From contig JAPQWV010000124.1 of the NCBI GenBank assembly GCA_027422505.1, positions 930,001 to 994,000 of the forward strand: 64,000 nt of DNA, in the 5' to 3' direction. Positions 38,093 to 48,229 of this stretch are shown piece by piece; within the stretch, counting starts at the first letter, position 1, and each line of letters begins with the position of its first letter. The notes under the pieces are model-generated. The model saw only the letters and a program-made list of their open reading frames with translations. It was not told the DNA's origin and ran no database searches. This DNA is from Craterostigma plantagineum (lineage: Eukaryota; Streptophyta; Magnoliopsida; Lamiales; Linderniaceae). The position numbers and the translations under genes were made by a program.

Positions 38093-39075
38093 CTTTTTTT
38101 CTCAGGTAAAAGAGTACTTTCTCTAACTTCTATCCTTTGGTGTATTTCAGGGTCGAAAGTTTTCTGTAAAAGGCCTTTTGGGGCCTGAAATCTGCTCCGA
38201 TGCCTTTATTAATGGAAGCCTGGTGATATTTAGGTTGGCACCACAGGTAAGACTTAACTCAATCAATCATTCTCATGTGAAGACTTAACTTAAAATGCTC
38301 CATTTCCTAAATTTGAATTATTGCAGGATTATCATAGATTCCACTTCCCTGTTTCTGGGATCATCGAAAAGTCTGTAGATATACCTGGATGTTTATACAC
38401 GGTAGTTCTCAACTCCCTTGCACACACTTATGGATTGTGGTTTTTCTTTTTCTTCTTTCAACTTTTAATCTGACATAATATCTATTTATGCTATGAAGGT
38501 TAACCCAATTGCCGTAAATAGCCAGTACTGTAACGTGTTCACCGAAAACAAGCGCGCCGTCTCTCTAATATCAACACAACACTTCGGAAAGGTTTATCCT
38601 TTTGTTTTCCATTCTTGAAATTACTCATTTCTCCATTAGAAGCTAACTTACGCTTCTGATTCAGGTCGCATTCGTAGCTATTGGAGCAACTATGGTTGGT
38701 AGCATCACTTTCTTGAGAAAAGTAGGCGACCGTGTAAAGAAAGGAGAAGAGGTTTCTGATATTTGTTTTTTCAATTATGCTCTCCTCAAAATCAATTAAA
38801 ATGTTACTTTATTTGAGAGAATATTTATACATTGCAGTTTGGATACTTCTCCTTTGGCGGGAGTACGGTCATTTGCGTCTTCGAAAAGGTCGGTTAAATT
38901 TGTTACTTCGATATATAAACTCACCAGAAAAAAAATATGGAATATATTCAAATGTTTTTTACTGTATCTTCAGGACAAAATCAAGATAGATGATGACCTC
39001 TTGGAAAACAGTGAAAGGGCACTTGAGACCTTAGTTTCTGTGGGGATGAAAATTGGCGTCTCTTCACTACAATGA
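26190..39075 (+). CDS. PSD2/3: Phosphatidylserine decarboxylase with C2 domain and EF hands (PSD2/PSD3 type), interrupted by two large insertions
   Basis: Twenty exons: 26190-26387, 26503-26581, 26803-26827, 27058-27117, 27211-27279, 27397-27486, 27574-27624, 28230-28313, 28693-28784, 35330-35485, 37301-37385, 37460-37672, 37769-37816, 37906-38052, 38151-38246, 38327-38401, 38499-38591, 38665-38751, 38838-38888 and 38974-39075. They give ~633 aa. In order: a Gly-2 N-terminus (MGNGSS), a C2 domain (DRPVWNAEKKLLL...), two EF hands (DYNEDGKLSYDEF, DENGDGTVSVDEL) and the decarboxylase. The autocatalytic GGST motif is at about 38856-38867; cleavage before Ser makes the pyruvoyl group. The enzyme converts PS to PE in endomembranes. 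Intron 9 now holds a 6.2-kb Sirevirus. Intron 10 is expanded by a 440-bp duplication around a TIR fragment. Exon 1 and exon 2 are out of phase by one base (198 nt in phase 0, while exon 2 needs phase 1), so one base seems missing near 26387. Whether the allele is functional is open. Confidence 0.88.
29102..30027 (+). repeat. 5' LTR of the Sirevirus
   Basis: 926 bp, TG...CA termini. It matches 34401-35325 almost exactly. It contains TATAAATA at 29560-29567 as a possible promoter element. Confidence 0.95.
30031..30042 (+). promoter_or_regulatory. Primer-binding site for initiator tRNA-Met
   Basis: TGGTATCAGAGC, the standard plant Copia primer site complementary to the tRNA-iMet 3' end, begins 3 nt after the 5' LTR. 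Confidence 0.92.
30080..33160 (+). CDS. Sirevirus Gag-Pol remnant: Gag, protease motif and RNase H fused in frame; integrase and RT core deleted
   Basis: A single open frame of 1026 codons. Residues 1-230 are a UBN2-type Copia Gag. A CCHC knuckle (CHACSGWGHYANEC) begins at residue 305. A long Glu/Lys-rich coiled coil spans about residues 415-500, typical of Sirevirus Gag. The protease-type DSG occurs in WYFDSGCFRHMTG near residue 660. A gag-pre-integrase piece (YKLGHVNYQTLEQLIKHEV) follows, then the frame jumps near 32315-32330 to the RT C-terminus (FGLQIKQSNDDIFMSQEKYA). RNase H is present (GYSDADWAGDEDDRKSTSGG). The integrase catalytic core and the RT YVDD palm are missing. No env-like ORF was seen between 33161 and 34190. 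The element could move only with help in trans. Confidence 0.9.
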   Translation: MDVTSSNHLGKVPVLDGSNYAYWKVRVRQCIKSIDVRAWEAVLNGYTPPRSPPDADGEVVNKPIEQWTIAEKNAAEYNDKALNAICSSVDIFMFKIIQNCSTAKNAWDLLQRYCEGDASVRETKLRYLLNQFENLRMKEDEDITTYFGKIMTISSECASLGDPIANKVLVSKALRTLTEKLNVKVAAVEEAHNLGTMEFNTLMNIMKNYETNLEVQKRASRGKSIALVSKSSKVQTEVDPDNDEDMAMFVKKFTKFLQKKNVEQNVGPTFRKGQNDKTEPSSAPPFFKRNSDGKKKTIDWETVRCHACSGWGHYANECANTLRKHGKALCIDLPDDEDDEPCPKESKQSSATIQSFSDDEDYQIGFTAVTDVEPTSDSTSEKHIIFDYDDSNSFDGYSSSDDAGLETDVREEVQTNEAFKLLSKEYAKEKAKNSELEVIVKTLTEENEKSKKMIKSLQEGMNKVEVVLKRKDKEIGKLQKQVDKADETFSKLNKGKSILDEVLSIGISDTHGLGYNSQHVLDSATYDRSKFVFENSHVANDRCETVTIKKSMKHAACKSKDRSFMCHYHMQPGHIKPYCWKLKGEISAKKSMSAEMLSNIPLNIEKSVLKGVSGESSSGSPSNSGGPNAVLPSKKVWVEKSVHKCHVVYTSLRANVTGSWYFDSGCFRHMTGTKQYISDYMPLRSGSVTFGGGAKGRILSRDDLEDVCQLSKDEDGVILGHYKLGHVNYQTLEQLIKHEVIRGVPKLKEFGLQIKQSNDDIFMSQEKYANNRVKKFGKDTAKVIKTPMGSTQKVSKGNVGQNVDPTSYSSMIGSLLYLSATRPDIMYSVCVCARYQSEPKVSHLNAVKRILRHVSGSCNLRLWFSKDTNMSLVGYSDADWAGDEDDRKSTSGGCFFLGNYLVAWYSKKQNCVSLSTAESEYVAAGSCCMQLIWLNSMLCDYGLECESVLMYCDNLSDINISKNPIQHSRTKHIDIRHHFLRDMVEKELVRIEHVDTKHQLADIFTKALDFERFSDLKKSIGLHQSV
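30872..30888. repeat. Perfect 17-bp palindrome (internal Sirevirus motif)
   Basis: AATGTTGGCCCAACATT, two 8-bp arms around one base, inside the Gag coding region. Variants recur elsewhere in the element. Confidence 0.9.
33160..33176. repeat. Perfect 17-bp palindrome at the Gag-Pol stop codon
   Basis: AATGTTGGTCCAACATT. It begins on the last base of the TGA stop (33158-33160) and has the same arms as the copy at 30872-30888. Confidence 0.9.
34196..34400 (+). promoter_or_regulatory. Array of polypurine tracts before the 3' LTR
   Basis: Six GGGGGAG cores occur at about 34202, 34228, 34248, 34278, 34338 and 34392. The last, AAAAAGGGGGAGAT, abuts the 3' LTR and is the functional primer for plus-strand synthesis. 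Multiple copies are a known Sirevirus feature. Confidence 0.85.
34401..35325 (+). repeat. 3' LTR of the Sirevirus
   Basis: 925 bp, near-identical to 29102-30027. Its terminal CA plus the target duplication GTAG forms CAGTAG just upstream of PSD exon 10. Confidence 0.95.
35351..35790 (+). repeat. 440-bp direct duplication, copy 1 (PSD exon 10 part, intron 10, start of exon 11)
   Basis: Identical by eye to 36877-37316 at a constant offset of 1526 bp. It contains most of exon 10 (to 35485), intron 10 and the first 16 nt of exon 11 (35775-35790). The next bases (TTATTTTGA) are from the inserted TIR element and give an in-frame stop. Confidence 0.95.
35791..36876. mobile_element. TIR-element fragment (Mutator-like?) between the duplicated copies
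   Basis: 1086 bp, AT-rich, no coding capacity. The ends are inverted repeats of ~100 bp: AATCAAATTACAAAACTAGT near the left end, and its reverse complement near 36822-36845. The right end carries about 19 more bp than the left and there is no target duplication, so the fragment starts inside its left TIR. A 24-bp internal direct repeat (unit AATAGGATGATATTAACATG...) occurs near 36344-36391. Confidence 0.75.
36877..37316 (+). repeat. 440-bp direct duplication, copy 2
   Basis: A second identical copy; after 37316 it continues into the rest of PSD exon 11. Its partial exon 10 has no native acceptor upstream, since it begins directly after TE-derived DNA. Confidence 0.95.
38054..38092. repeat. 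(TA)n microsatellite in PSD intron 14
   Basis: A TA run beginning just after the GT donor of the exon ending at 38052. Confidence 0.9.
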
Positions 39076-39299
39076 GGTGAGAGAGCCATTAACACAGGTT
39101 ATTTCTGTCATTTCACTTTTTATGGGAAACGCTAACAACATTTGCTTTGGATTGAAATACTCGGCTGGATTTCTTTGCAAGTATGATTACTGTGTGTATA
39201 TGCTACTAATCAATGTGATTTAAGAAACTTTGGGGATACAATATAGTTGGAAAGCAAAACTTCGCATGAGAGAATACAAAAATACAAAAATAAAGAAAC

Positions 39300-42200
39300 T
39301 CAGATTTTCCCTTTGAATTGAAAATTGACTTTATAATCATGTTGGAGAGCTCCCAAGGTACTTCTGCAAGGACCCTCTGTAAAATAATTACCAAGTGAAT
39401 GCATAGCAATTTTTCAATTAAGAAAGATAAAAACAAAATTTTGAGACCAACTATTAAAAACTAAACAGCTTAAAAGTCGAAAATTGATAGAGAGATGCAT
39501 GAATTACCTCCAAACATAGTATGAAGAAGTTGAAGATCATCGTCTGAGCAGATGTCTATTAAAGCATATACCCCAGGTTTCAGCGTATCATCGATTTCCC
39601 TGAAGAAGAATCGCATAACCAAAAACGTCAAACGTAAATTTTGAGGGGTCCGTCCTCGACGACCACAGACTGAGAACATGACGTTTTATTTCCTCACACA
39701 TTGAGGTGTAATAACAGTCTCGAAATGAATCGTACCTTATGATGCCCTTTTTAGCTGGTCCAAATCCACAGTAAACCTGAATGTATCGGGACAAAAAATG
39801 ATGCGCATATTGCGCGAAAACATCCTTCTGCTGCCTTAACTGAATGAAAAGAGAGGCATATTTGTAAGGAATATAAAAGGTCTGAAATGCTTTTTAAGTG
39901 TCAGAGAGATATATTTGCATATAGTATCTACGGAGAAGACATGTTTAGAGGGCAGACATGATTGCGATGAAGAAAACAAACCTCTTCGTACACTCTCCGA
40001 AGACTATTTGCACATGTAAGAGCATTTCTGACTTTGTCTTTTCGAGAAACTTGATTAGTGTTTGCAATCTCCAGCAGGTGAAGAAGAACGCCAACTGAAT
40101 TCTCGAGAAGGGCCAGGAACTGCACAGTCTCACTGATACACACAGACACATGAAGAGAGAGAGAGCATGGACGAAAGAAAAACGATAGAAAAAAATAAAA
40201 TAAAATCGTACTTTTTATGATGCTTTAGAGCTGCACATAATAAACAGCAGCATGCGTTGTATAACTCCACTGAAAGTTTCCAATCCACTGAACTGCTGCT
40301 GCTGTTGATTTCGGAGATCTGAAGCTGGAGAAGATACTGAAAGAGTGCCCCGGGAACACGCAGTGACTGTGCAATGTGAGATTCATCTACGTCAAAGTGA
40401 GAGGCCTTTCCATATATTCTCGTAAGCACTTCAATGCACATGAGAATAACAGATCCAGAATTGGGATGCATGGAAAAGGTGTCTGAATCAGCACACGAGC
40501 AAAAGATATTCGGACCATGCAAATGCAGGATGATATTAAAAAGACACGCCACAAAGCTACGTATGTTCTTTTTTATCATCTTTAAGCGTTGTTTTCCTGC
40601 AGATAACAGACAAAATTCATCAAAATAGGGGATTGCAATTACATCACACACATTAAAACAACTTATGCTTTGTTTCTACGAATTTCATATTGATGGGCTC
40701 TACAGAATGCTAATAAATATGTAAATTGACTTACCTTTCACATCTTCGAGAATCAAAGCCAAGCAATCAATTGCACCGGCTACTGATAACGACACGTGTC
40801 CTCCATCGTTGGAATATCCACAAACTATGTCATAGCTGGTCATTAAACCTTGATGTGAGCCAACTAAAGCTCTCTCAACTGCCTGTAGTGAAGAGCGCAG
40901 TTGCAGGTTCGATGGTTCCATGACGTAAGTTTTATATGAAGACCTTAATGTGCTTTGGAGCTCGACCAATTGACCCGTGATAGGGTCAGGCCGGGATTTC
41001 GACTCGTTAGCTGACCCCATAGTTGATACAGTCCATTGAGAATCTAACCTTGCATTTTTCCCTTGCAGCAAAATGCATTTTCCAAGGGATCTAATGTGTA
41101 AGTCAATCAAATCCACGTAAAGATCTCTAGAAACTGAAGGATCAAATTTTGGAAAGTATCTACCGAGCTCTTCGAGAAATTTGACAACACCACCCAACCA
41201 AAAATAACCTGATTGTAGAAATGTCGTACTTCTGGAAAATTCCGAAAGTAGAAACCTCGAGGTGTCTACAAGATCTGGATATAAGCTTCTCAAAGTGGTG
41301 GGAAAGGGAATATGCTGCGACATTCTCAAAACAGCCGAAAAGGCAATAAATAGATGATGGAGAAAAAAGGCCGCCTCAGCTTTTTCACCTTTAATAACTT
41401 GTAATAAAAGTGCCTTTCTGCATGGTTTCTTTTGTTGAACATAGGTCAGTAAGGATTCAAGCTCGGAAATTGTAAACTGGCTCTTCCTTAAAACGCAATT
41501 TCCGCGATCACCCTTAATCTCAGAAGGTGGCGAATTTCCATTAGGTGCTGAATGATCTTGGTTTGAAGCGTCACTACAACCAGACAGTGACAAACTACGA
41601 GTTGAATCGTCCACAAGAAAATATTCATTCATGAAGAAAGCTGCAAACTTCACAAAAGCATCTATGCATACGGTAATTGTATTCATCACATCAGGATTGT
41701 TCCCGGAAAAAATTGTTCCAAGATTCTTGGATTTTTATCGCCATCTCTCAAGGAAGAAGCAATGCCCGAGAACAGACCATGAAAGCAAGCAACGATCGAC
41801 GATAATCTATTAAACTCCTGATGTAGAGGCGAGCCTTTGTTTTCTGAATCCAGAAACTCATTCTGGAATGTAACAACAGAATTCTGCATGTCATTCTTCA
41901 AAGTCTCGCCTAATACTATGATGCTTTGCAATGTCGTTAAATCCCCATGAGAATTCAACATAAGTTTGCATTCTGAGACACTTGATTCCTTTTCACAAAG
42001 ATCGATGTCTTCTCTGTCACTATTTTGCATACCATCAGAAAGGTTGAAGCTCAGTGCATATTCGCAGTGATATCTACTTATTGTCAACCATATATCAGAT
42101 GTGCTATTTATCAAGGAGAAGACTGTGTTTATTTCTTGGGGTATACCATCTGCAAGTGCATGTTTCAATCGAATATAAGCAAAAAGTGATTCTAAAAGCC

Positions 42201-45200
42201 ACGGCAGAAAGGAGCAATCCAGAAGCTTTAAGGCTTGGGGACACTGTCTCCAATTAGCATTTGATTCACAAAAAGATGCAGTTAAGACCCGAAGGAGACT
42301 TCGGCAGCTATGAAACAATCGAAAGAGCTCAGAATAACCGATGTGAGACCATGATGCTTTGTGCCACCCTAACAAGCTGCCAAGCAGAACCCTAAAATGA
42401 AACATGTTCGTTAACTTTATCTGATAGCTAGTTTAAAAGCACGGAAAAAAACTTGGATTCTGATACTCTTATATAAAGTGTAACTGTCAAGCATGCCAGT
42501 TGCAATGTGAATAACGACGAGAACACATTCATGAACACACCTTTCAAGGTTGAGAATATAGTTGATAGACAGTGACTTCGATCCCACAGCTAAGAGTTCT
42601 TTTGGCAGCCCCATAAAAAGAGAGATCAAATGTGTGCATGAATTGATCTTAGCATAAGCTTTTTGTTCAGTGCAAAATTTGTGCATAACAGGCATTGAGC
42701 CTATCTCCATGTTATGTGAATTTCTCAATGCAGATATAACCTCAACCCAATCAGGTGTTTCACTCAAGTCAACTCCAATATCAGGAAAAAGCGATGTCAC
42801 AGACTTCTGCAAGATTCTGCACATCCGTGGTGCCATGTGCCTGACAAGAAACTAAGATGAAAATTCCGTGAGATTATGAACGGCAAAGCGAATAATCATT
42901 TACATTAGGTTCATGAAGGTGAAAAACCAAAAAAAATATCATGAACACGACCTATTGGAAAGCAAATGATTTCTTGTTGATGTGTGTCATCATATCAAAT
43001 GAAATATTATGAAAACTTAATTTACGAAACGTTACTGAGGAGATTGGCAAAAGAGGATTCCAAGAAGAAAATCATCATACAAGACAATTAACCTACTTAC
43101 TTCCTGATCATATAACTTCATGTCATTCAGAAACTTCCTTGCAAGTTGTTTTAGACATTGAACCTCCCCGACGCTCTGTAGTGTGAACTGCCCATCTCGA
43201 TCACCCAGAGAGATGCATAAAGCCTGGACTAAGTGCTTAAGAAAGTTATTCAAGTCTTTCTTCGAAGCATGTGGAAACCAAGTATCAGTATTTCGGCAAA
43301 TGATACACCACAACGCAATAGGCAACAACTTCTCGTCCATCGGTCCAACATATATATCTATTCCATCACTTTTATGCATATGTTGGACTACTAAGTCATC
43401 ATCTGTCATGCCATCACCTGAAGCAGCAGATGTAAACTTTTTAGCGATGGTAGAAAGGCAAACCATGATATACTTTGTCAGACCCGAAGCTTCTTTTCTC
43501 ATCCGTGAAATACGCTTACGGTGAAATCCCAAGGAAACTGCAGCATCTTCCAACTTGACCCGAATAAGATCTTGATGGAATTCTAAAGATTTTATCAAGC
43601 GATTCAAATCACTAAGCCTCTGAATAGCCATTACATTGCATATGTACACCAGTGGAGCAAAAGTTACTACAGAATCTTGTATACAAAGATCAGAAATGGA
43701 ATGCAAAATATTAAGAGTCTCTGAGGGTGGAGGAATCCAGGGACTATTTCCTTTATCAGCAGATTCAACCATCCCCAGCCATTCATTACCAGAGAAAGCA
43801 TAGGAATCACCTAAAACATTAGACATCTTTACCAATGTGACAGGAGGCATAAGACATATTGCAGCCCGGACAAAGAATCTGGAATAGCACAACATCTGAA
43901 ACAAAAACACTAAAATCCAGCAAATGGTTGAGTTGCCACATCCAGTACTTTCACTTAGAACTCTCCCACCAACCACAACAGAGAGATTTCTGTTAGGCTG
44001 TTGTGGTAAGACTACGCTATTCAAAATAGGTTGTAAAGTTTCCATCAAACTCTTCAAAGCAACGCCAACAAGATAACTGTTACCAGAACTAATGGTTGTT
44101 GATTTTAGAAGGAGCGTGTACACTTCAGATAATACCCTTCCTAAAAGTTCTACTTGCAAATCAAAACGCTGAGAGTCTAAACTCTGTGGATTTGATTTCG
44201 AAAATTTTTCTGGGTCGGTCGATCGATGCCCTAATTTTAACCACTCCAGTGATTCTATTACATCAGAGTTCAACTGGCGGATGCATTCTGCCACTTGTCC
44301 TTCTGGTATGGCCATAGCAGCATTACTTACAGAGCTTCTGAAGTCCAAAGAGCAAATCAATGCGCTCAATGAGTTCAAGTGTGACAAAAAATGCGATGGA
44401 TTGCATTCGTCAGTGTCAAAAATATATAACATAGAGTTCCTTGCAGCTTTACATAGAGCGAATATGCAAGATGTCACCTACAGTTGTTGATAAATAAAGT
44501 TTATTTATAGACACTAAGATAAAACAGAAAACATTCAAATAAAAAAGTAAAGATAACGCGGAGTATCGACATTTACATTTTAAATGTCTTACCTGTCGTA
44601 GTTCACTGTAAAGGTCAATCATTCGGCAACTGAACACGGTTAGTTTAGAAAACAGAGGATGTTGACCAACCACATCTGCTGATCCATGGAAGCAGGCCAT
44701 CAACGCGAAAAGGATGGTCCATATGCTTTCTAAATCACCTCCGAAAACCTCATACTCTATATCTAACAAATGATGCAATCCAGAAATAATTTCCAATCTA
44801 ACAGAAACAAAATCATCCCGAAACAGTTCTTCATCTGAGGCCGAAGCTGACATGCGCAGATCAGAAATTTTTCGAGAGACTGATGTGAACGCATCGTATA
44901 CAGCCTGTAGAAAGTTTCGGCAAGCTCCTTCAGAAGCATCCTCAGTTCTTAAATACAGTTTATCACGAACGTAGGAAGCAAGCAGGCTATTTATCGATCT
45001 TAGCATGGTAGGAATGTTTGACATTACAGATACGCCTTCTCCATTGATGAGACTCTTTTTTACCTCAATCACTAGGTACTCCATAATCTCTACGAAAAAG
45101 TCAAAAATATATTTACGTGATTCTGCATCCAGGTGATGGAATCCAAGATTAATCTCAGAACTATCATTGAGAAGGTGGCTATTAGAACCTCCTTCACTAG

Positions 45201-46898
45201 GTGAAGCTCCCTTGTGCTTCACTACATAGATAACAAACAAGTGAAGCAGCTCACCAAAACCAGCTAGTGCCAGACCATTATTCTTGGCTATGATCTTCTC
45301 CACTACATCGAACAAGTGTCTGTGGTAACTCCTATTCACCGATTTTTCCTCCTTGACTATAACATCAGAAGAAATTTTATATTTAGAACTGCCATGTAGA
45401 GTAAGAAACCCATCAATGTGTGTGCGATGGAACAAACCCTGACCTAAAACTTCCTCAATTAATTTAATTAAGTCTGTTCTCAGTTCACGATGGCTCTGAC
45501 AACTGAAATTTAATAAATGTAACAGTTGCAACGTAGGCTCAAGAAGCTTATCTATAAGATCATGGAAACTGCTCTTCCGTGTTGGATGTAGCCTCAGAAA
45601 CTTTGTGAATGGCTCAAGCAAATAACATGATAGTTGCATGACAAAATTCACAAGCTCGGGTTCATCTAGCTCGCCTATAATAACTTCCTTTAAATTATCA
45701 AGCACTCCATTCACGAGCAGAATCCATAGGTCTAAATTTGCATTTGCAACTCCACCATGAGAAGATAATATTAGCGAAATGCAGCCAAGTACAACGCCAT
45801 AGAGGTCCATTCTTTTGGCTGAGAATGTCTTCCCAGGAACTAAAGATATATCCTTTATGCAAGATGATGCATCCATGACAATGCAATTAATCACCCGTAG
45901 AAAGTCCTTGGAAAATGTTAGTTTAAGGTTAATTTTATCCGACTCCTTCAAACAAAACTGCAAGATCTTCCAGCATTTAACATCCAAGAAAGATCCAGAA
46001 GCCCCACATTCCGGTTTGTATTCCTGAAATCTTGTTTTCTTCTCGGAAGATATCAGAACTGACTCAACCCAGTTGCTGAGAAAAACAACTGTTCTAGAGG
46101 TGTTTAATACCTGCAAGCACTGTCCTGTACCATCCGCCTTCTCACAATCACCTAATCTCATATAATCATATGCCAATTCAACCTTCCTGCCATGAATTTC
46201 CCCCTTGGTTTAAACACATTCACAGTAACATAGAGAATCAAACATAGAGGAAAAAAGATAAACATAGTTTAAGCATAGAGGAAAAAAGATAAACAGAAAT
46301 TCTACGTTGATTCTTGAAAGACTTGAGAATCATCACATGGACATCTTAACACAAAACAAACACACACGCACTCCTTTTCAAGCAATATGAAATTGCCGGC
46401 CGTCAAACGAAATTGAAGAACTACATACACGACGGCCGTCAAACGAAATTGAAGAACTACATACACGAAGCCCAATACTTTAATCAATCCTTCCCGGCAC
46501 AAATTTCATATATTTACAAACTACTAACAGAAGTACTTGAGCAACAACGGATATGCAACACTCAAATTGCTTCAAAATACCAAACTCCAAGCTCATTCAT
46601 CGACCCCCACTTGTTTTCCATGCATTTTTCCCCGACAAACAACCACCGATAAGCTCACAAAACAGAGGGAAAGAAAGCAAACTTACTTGGAAATTTCGGT
46701 GTTTTTGTCCTGTAGAGATAGCACAAGGTCCAAATTGTTCCACGGCGAACACTCGTTAATACTCGCCTCATTCTCCGGCGGATCAAAACGAGCAGCTTTC
46801 CGTAGTTCTCCTCCATCTTCTCTCGTAACTTTCCGCTTCCGTTTTCCGGGTTTCTTCTCCGAACGGGTCGGGTCGGATTCGCCGAATCGGATCGTCAT
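39300..46898 (-). CDS. URB2: Nucleolar 27S pre-rRNA processing protein, URB2/NPA2-like
   Basis: Ten exons: 46687-46898, 44593-46186, 43101-44477, 42541-42851, 40735-42391, 40212-40596, 39982-40132, 39736-39839, 39508-39599 and 39300-39376, for about 1986 aa. The N-terminus is very basic (KKPGKRKRKVTRE), as expected of a nucleolar protein, followed by long helical-repeat sequence. The C-terminus is the Urb2/Npa2 domain (YIQVYCGFGPAKKGIIREID ... GVYALIDICSDDDLQLLH ... TLGALQHDYKVNFQF). The yeast counterpart acts in early 60S pre-ribosome maturation. Exon 40735-42391 is one base short of its frame; the break is at an A6 run (41707-41712, T6 on the coding strand). It probably reflects a missing base, because coding is intact and conserved on both sides. 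It converges on PSD with 224 bp between the stop codons. Confidence 0.9.
46397..46468. repeat. Tandem duplication of 36 bp in URB2 intron 1
   Basis: Two perfect head-to-tail copies of a 36-bp unit beginning CGGCCGTCAAACGAAATTGA (46397-46432 and 46433-46468). Confidence 0.95.
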
Positions 46899-47069
46899 AT
46901 CGTTTTGCCGAAGTTAATACTTATTTTTCCTGGCGGCTGAATACAGAGGAGAAACGGCGGGGGTAATTTAGAGGAACAACGACGATTCTTTTTTTAGTGG
47001 GAATAAATTTAAGGATTTAATTATTAGCATCATTTTGGGTTTTTTGTATTTTCGTAAACCCTTGTACTC

Positions 47070-47711
47070 AGCGGCGGGACATACGTAGGGGTTTGGGTGG
47101 CCATATATGTCATTTATATGGGGATGTCAAGACTTCGATTGTATTGCAGTGGTGGCTAAATGGTTAAGGGATCAAGTCCCATCTTTTCAACTCAAATATA
47201 TAGAATTTTGTCTTTTTAACGTCTCTTTATCAATTTATTATGAAAATTATTTGAAATTATATGTACATTTACATCTTTCATCAATAAATTTTTAATATAT
47301 TTACAAAAATAATTTATGTCTTTTCATATAAACCAATTAATTGTATTTTTTTTGTATGATATGATTTGTTTATCTTTTATTTATCAACCAAAATATTTAT
47401 AATTACAAAAAATTAAATATTTCCAATTTAACATATATAATTTTTCTAACACTTATATCTTTTTAATTAAAGTTCTTATTAAATATTTATTACTCAATGG
47501 ATTTTCAATGGGGACTTTTCAACTTTATCATTTAAAAATATTTTTACATTATTAGTTCTTTTCTATATCAGAAACCAATATCAATAACATATAACAAATT
47601 ACGTTTTGTGTGAGCCAAAAACATATTTAAAAAAAAAGGTATACAAACTTGCGTTTTTTAGGTACAAAAACTCATCGAGCGCCCAGATGTGAGATTCCGT
47701 GTCCGCCACTG
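47070..47711. mobile_element. Non-autonomous hAT-type element upstream of URB2
   Basis: 642 bp flanked by a perfect 8-bp target duplication, CTTGTACT (47062-47069 and 47712-47719). The termini are inverted: CAGCGGCGGGACA on the left and TGTCCGCCACTG on the right. The interior is AT-rich and non-coding. It lies ~170 bp upstream of the URB2 start codon, within or next to its promoter. Confidence 0.9.
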
Positions 47712-47719
47712 CTTGTACT

Positions 47720-48229
47720 AGAATAGAATAGTGATACGATAATCCCTTTCCTTTCTCATTCTTTTTCTTTTTAAATTCAGAAGGAGAGTGCAAAAAATTT
47801 TAGAGAAACTTTAGTCTCTTTCAAGCATAATAAGGTCACACTCCACCAATGCTCGCCATAAAAAATTTTAGAGAAACAAAGAGAAGAAACATACATACAT
47901 ATAAACATATACAGACAATACCAGGAAAACGTAACGGGAAATTATAGCTCGTGAGATACATTTAAGTTAAAAAAAAAAAAAAACAAAGCCAAAGCAATTC
48001 AACCACAGCAATACAATAGTACCTCACCAAGCACAACGACGAACGGCGTAGCGTTTGCCTTCTGCGTAGCTCAAGCACGTGCCTCCTACAGAGAAAAGAA
48101 AAAGAAAAATAGGATCCGTTTTGTTTGTTGGCATACAATTCTGTGTAAATATTTTCAAATTCGAAAACCATTTAGAATATATAAGAATGTAACTACAGGG
48201 GATGTGATGGAAATCAGAAATGATGTTAC
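47720..48229. other. Intergenic region and 3' UTR of the MBD8-like gene
   Basis: No gene seen. On the minus strand a GTAG acceptor near 48088 followed by a short open frame to about 48027 could be a downstream alternative exon of the MBD8-like gene. Confidence 0.4.

Noticed and set aside
26190..39075. Calling PSD a pseudogene
   Set aside because: All catalytic exons are intact, both insertions lie in introns, and the one-base phase fault resembles the assembly-type deletions in four other genes.
47145..47185. tRNA-like gene
   Set aside because: A- and B-box-like words are far too close together and no cloverleaf can form.
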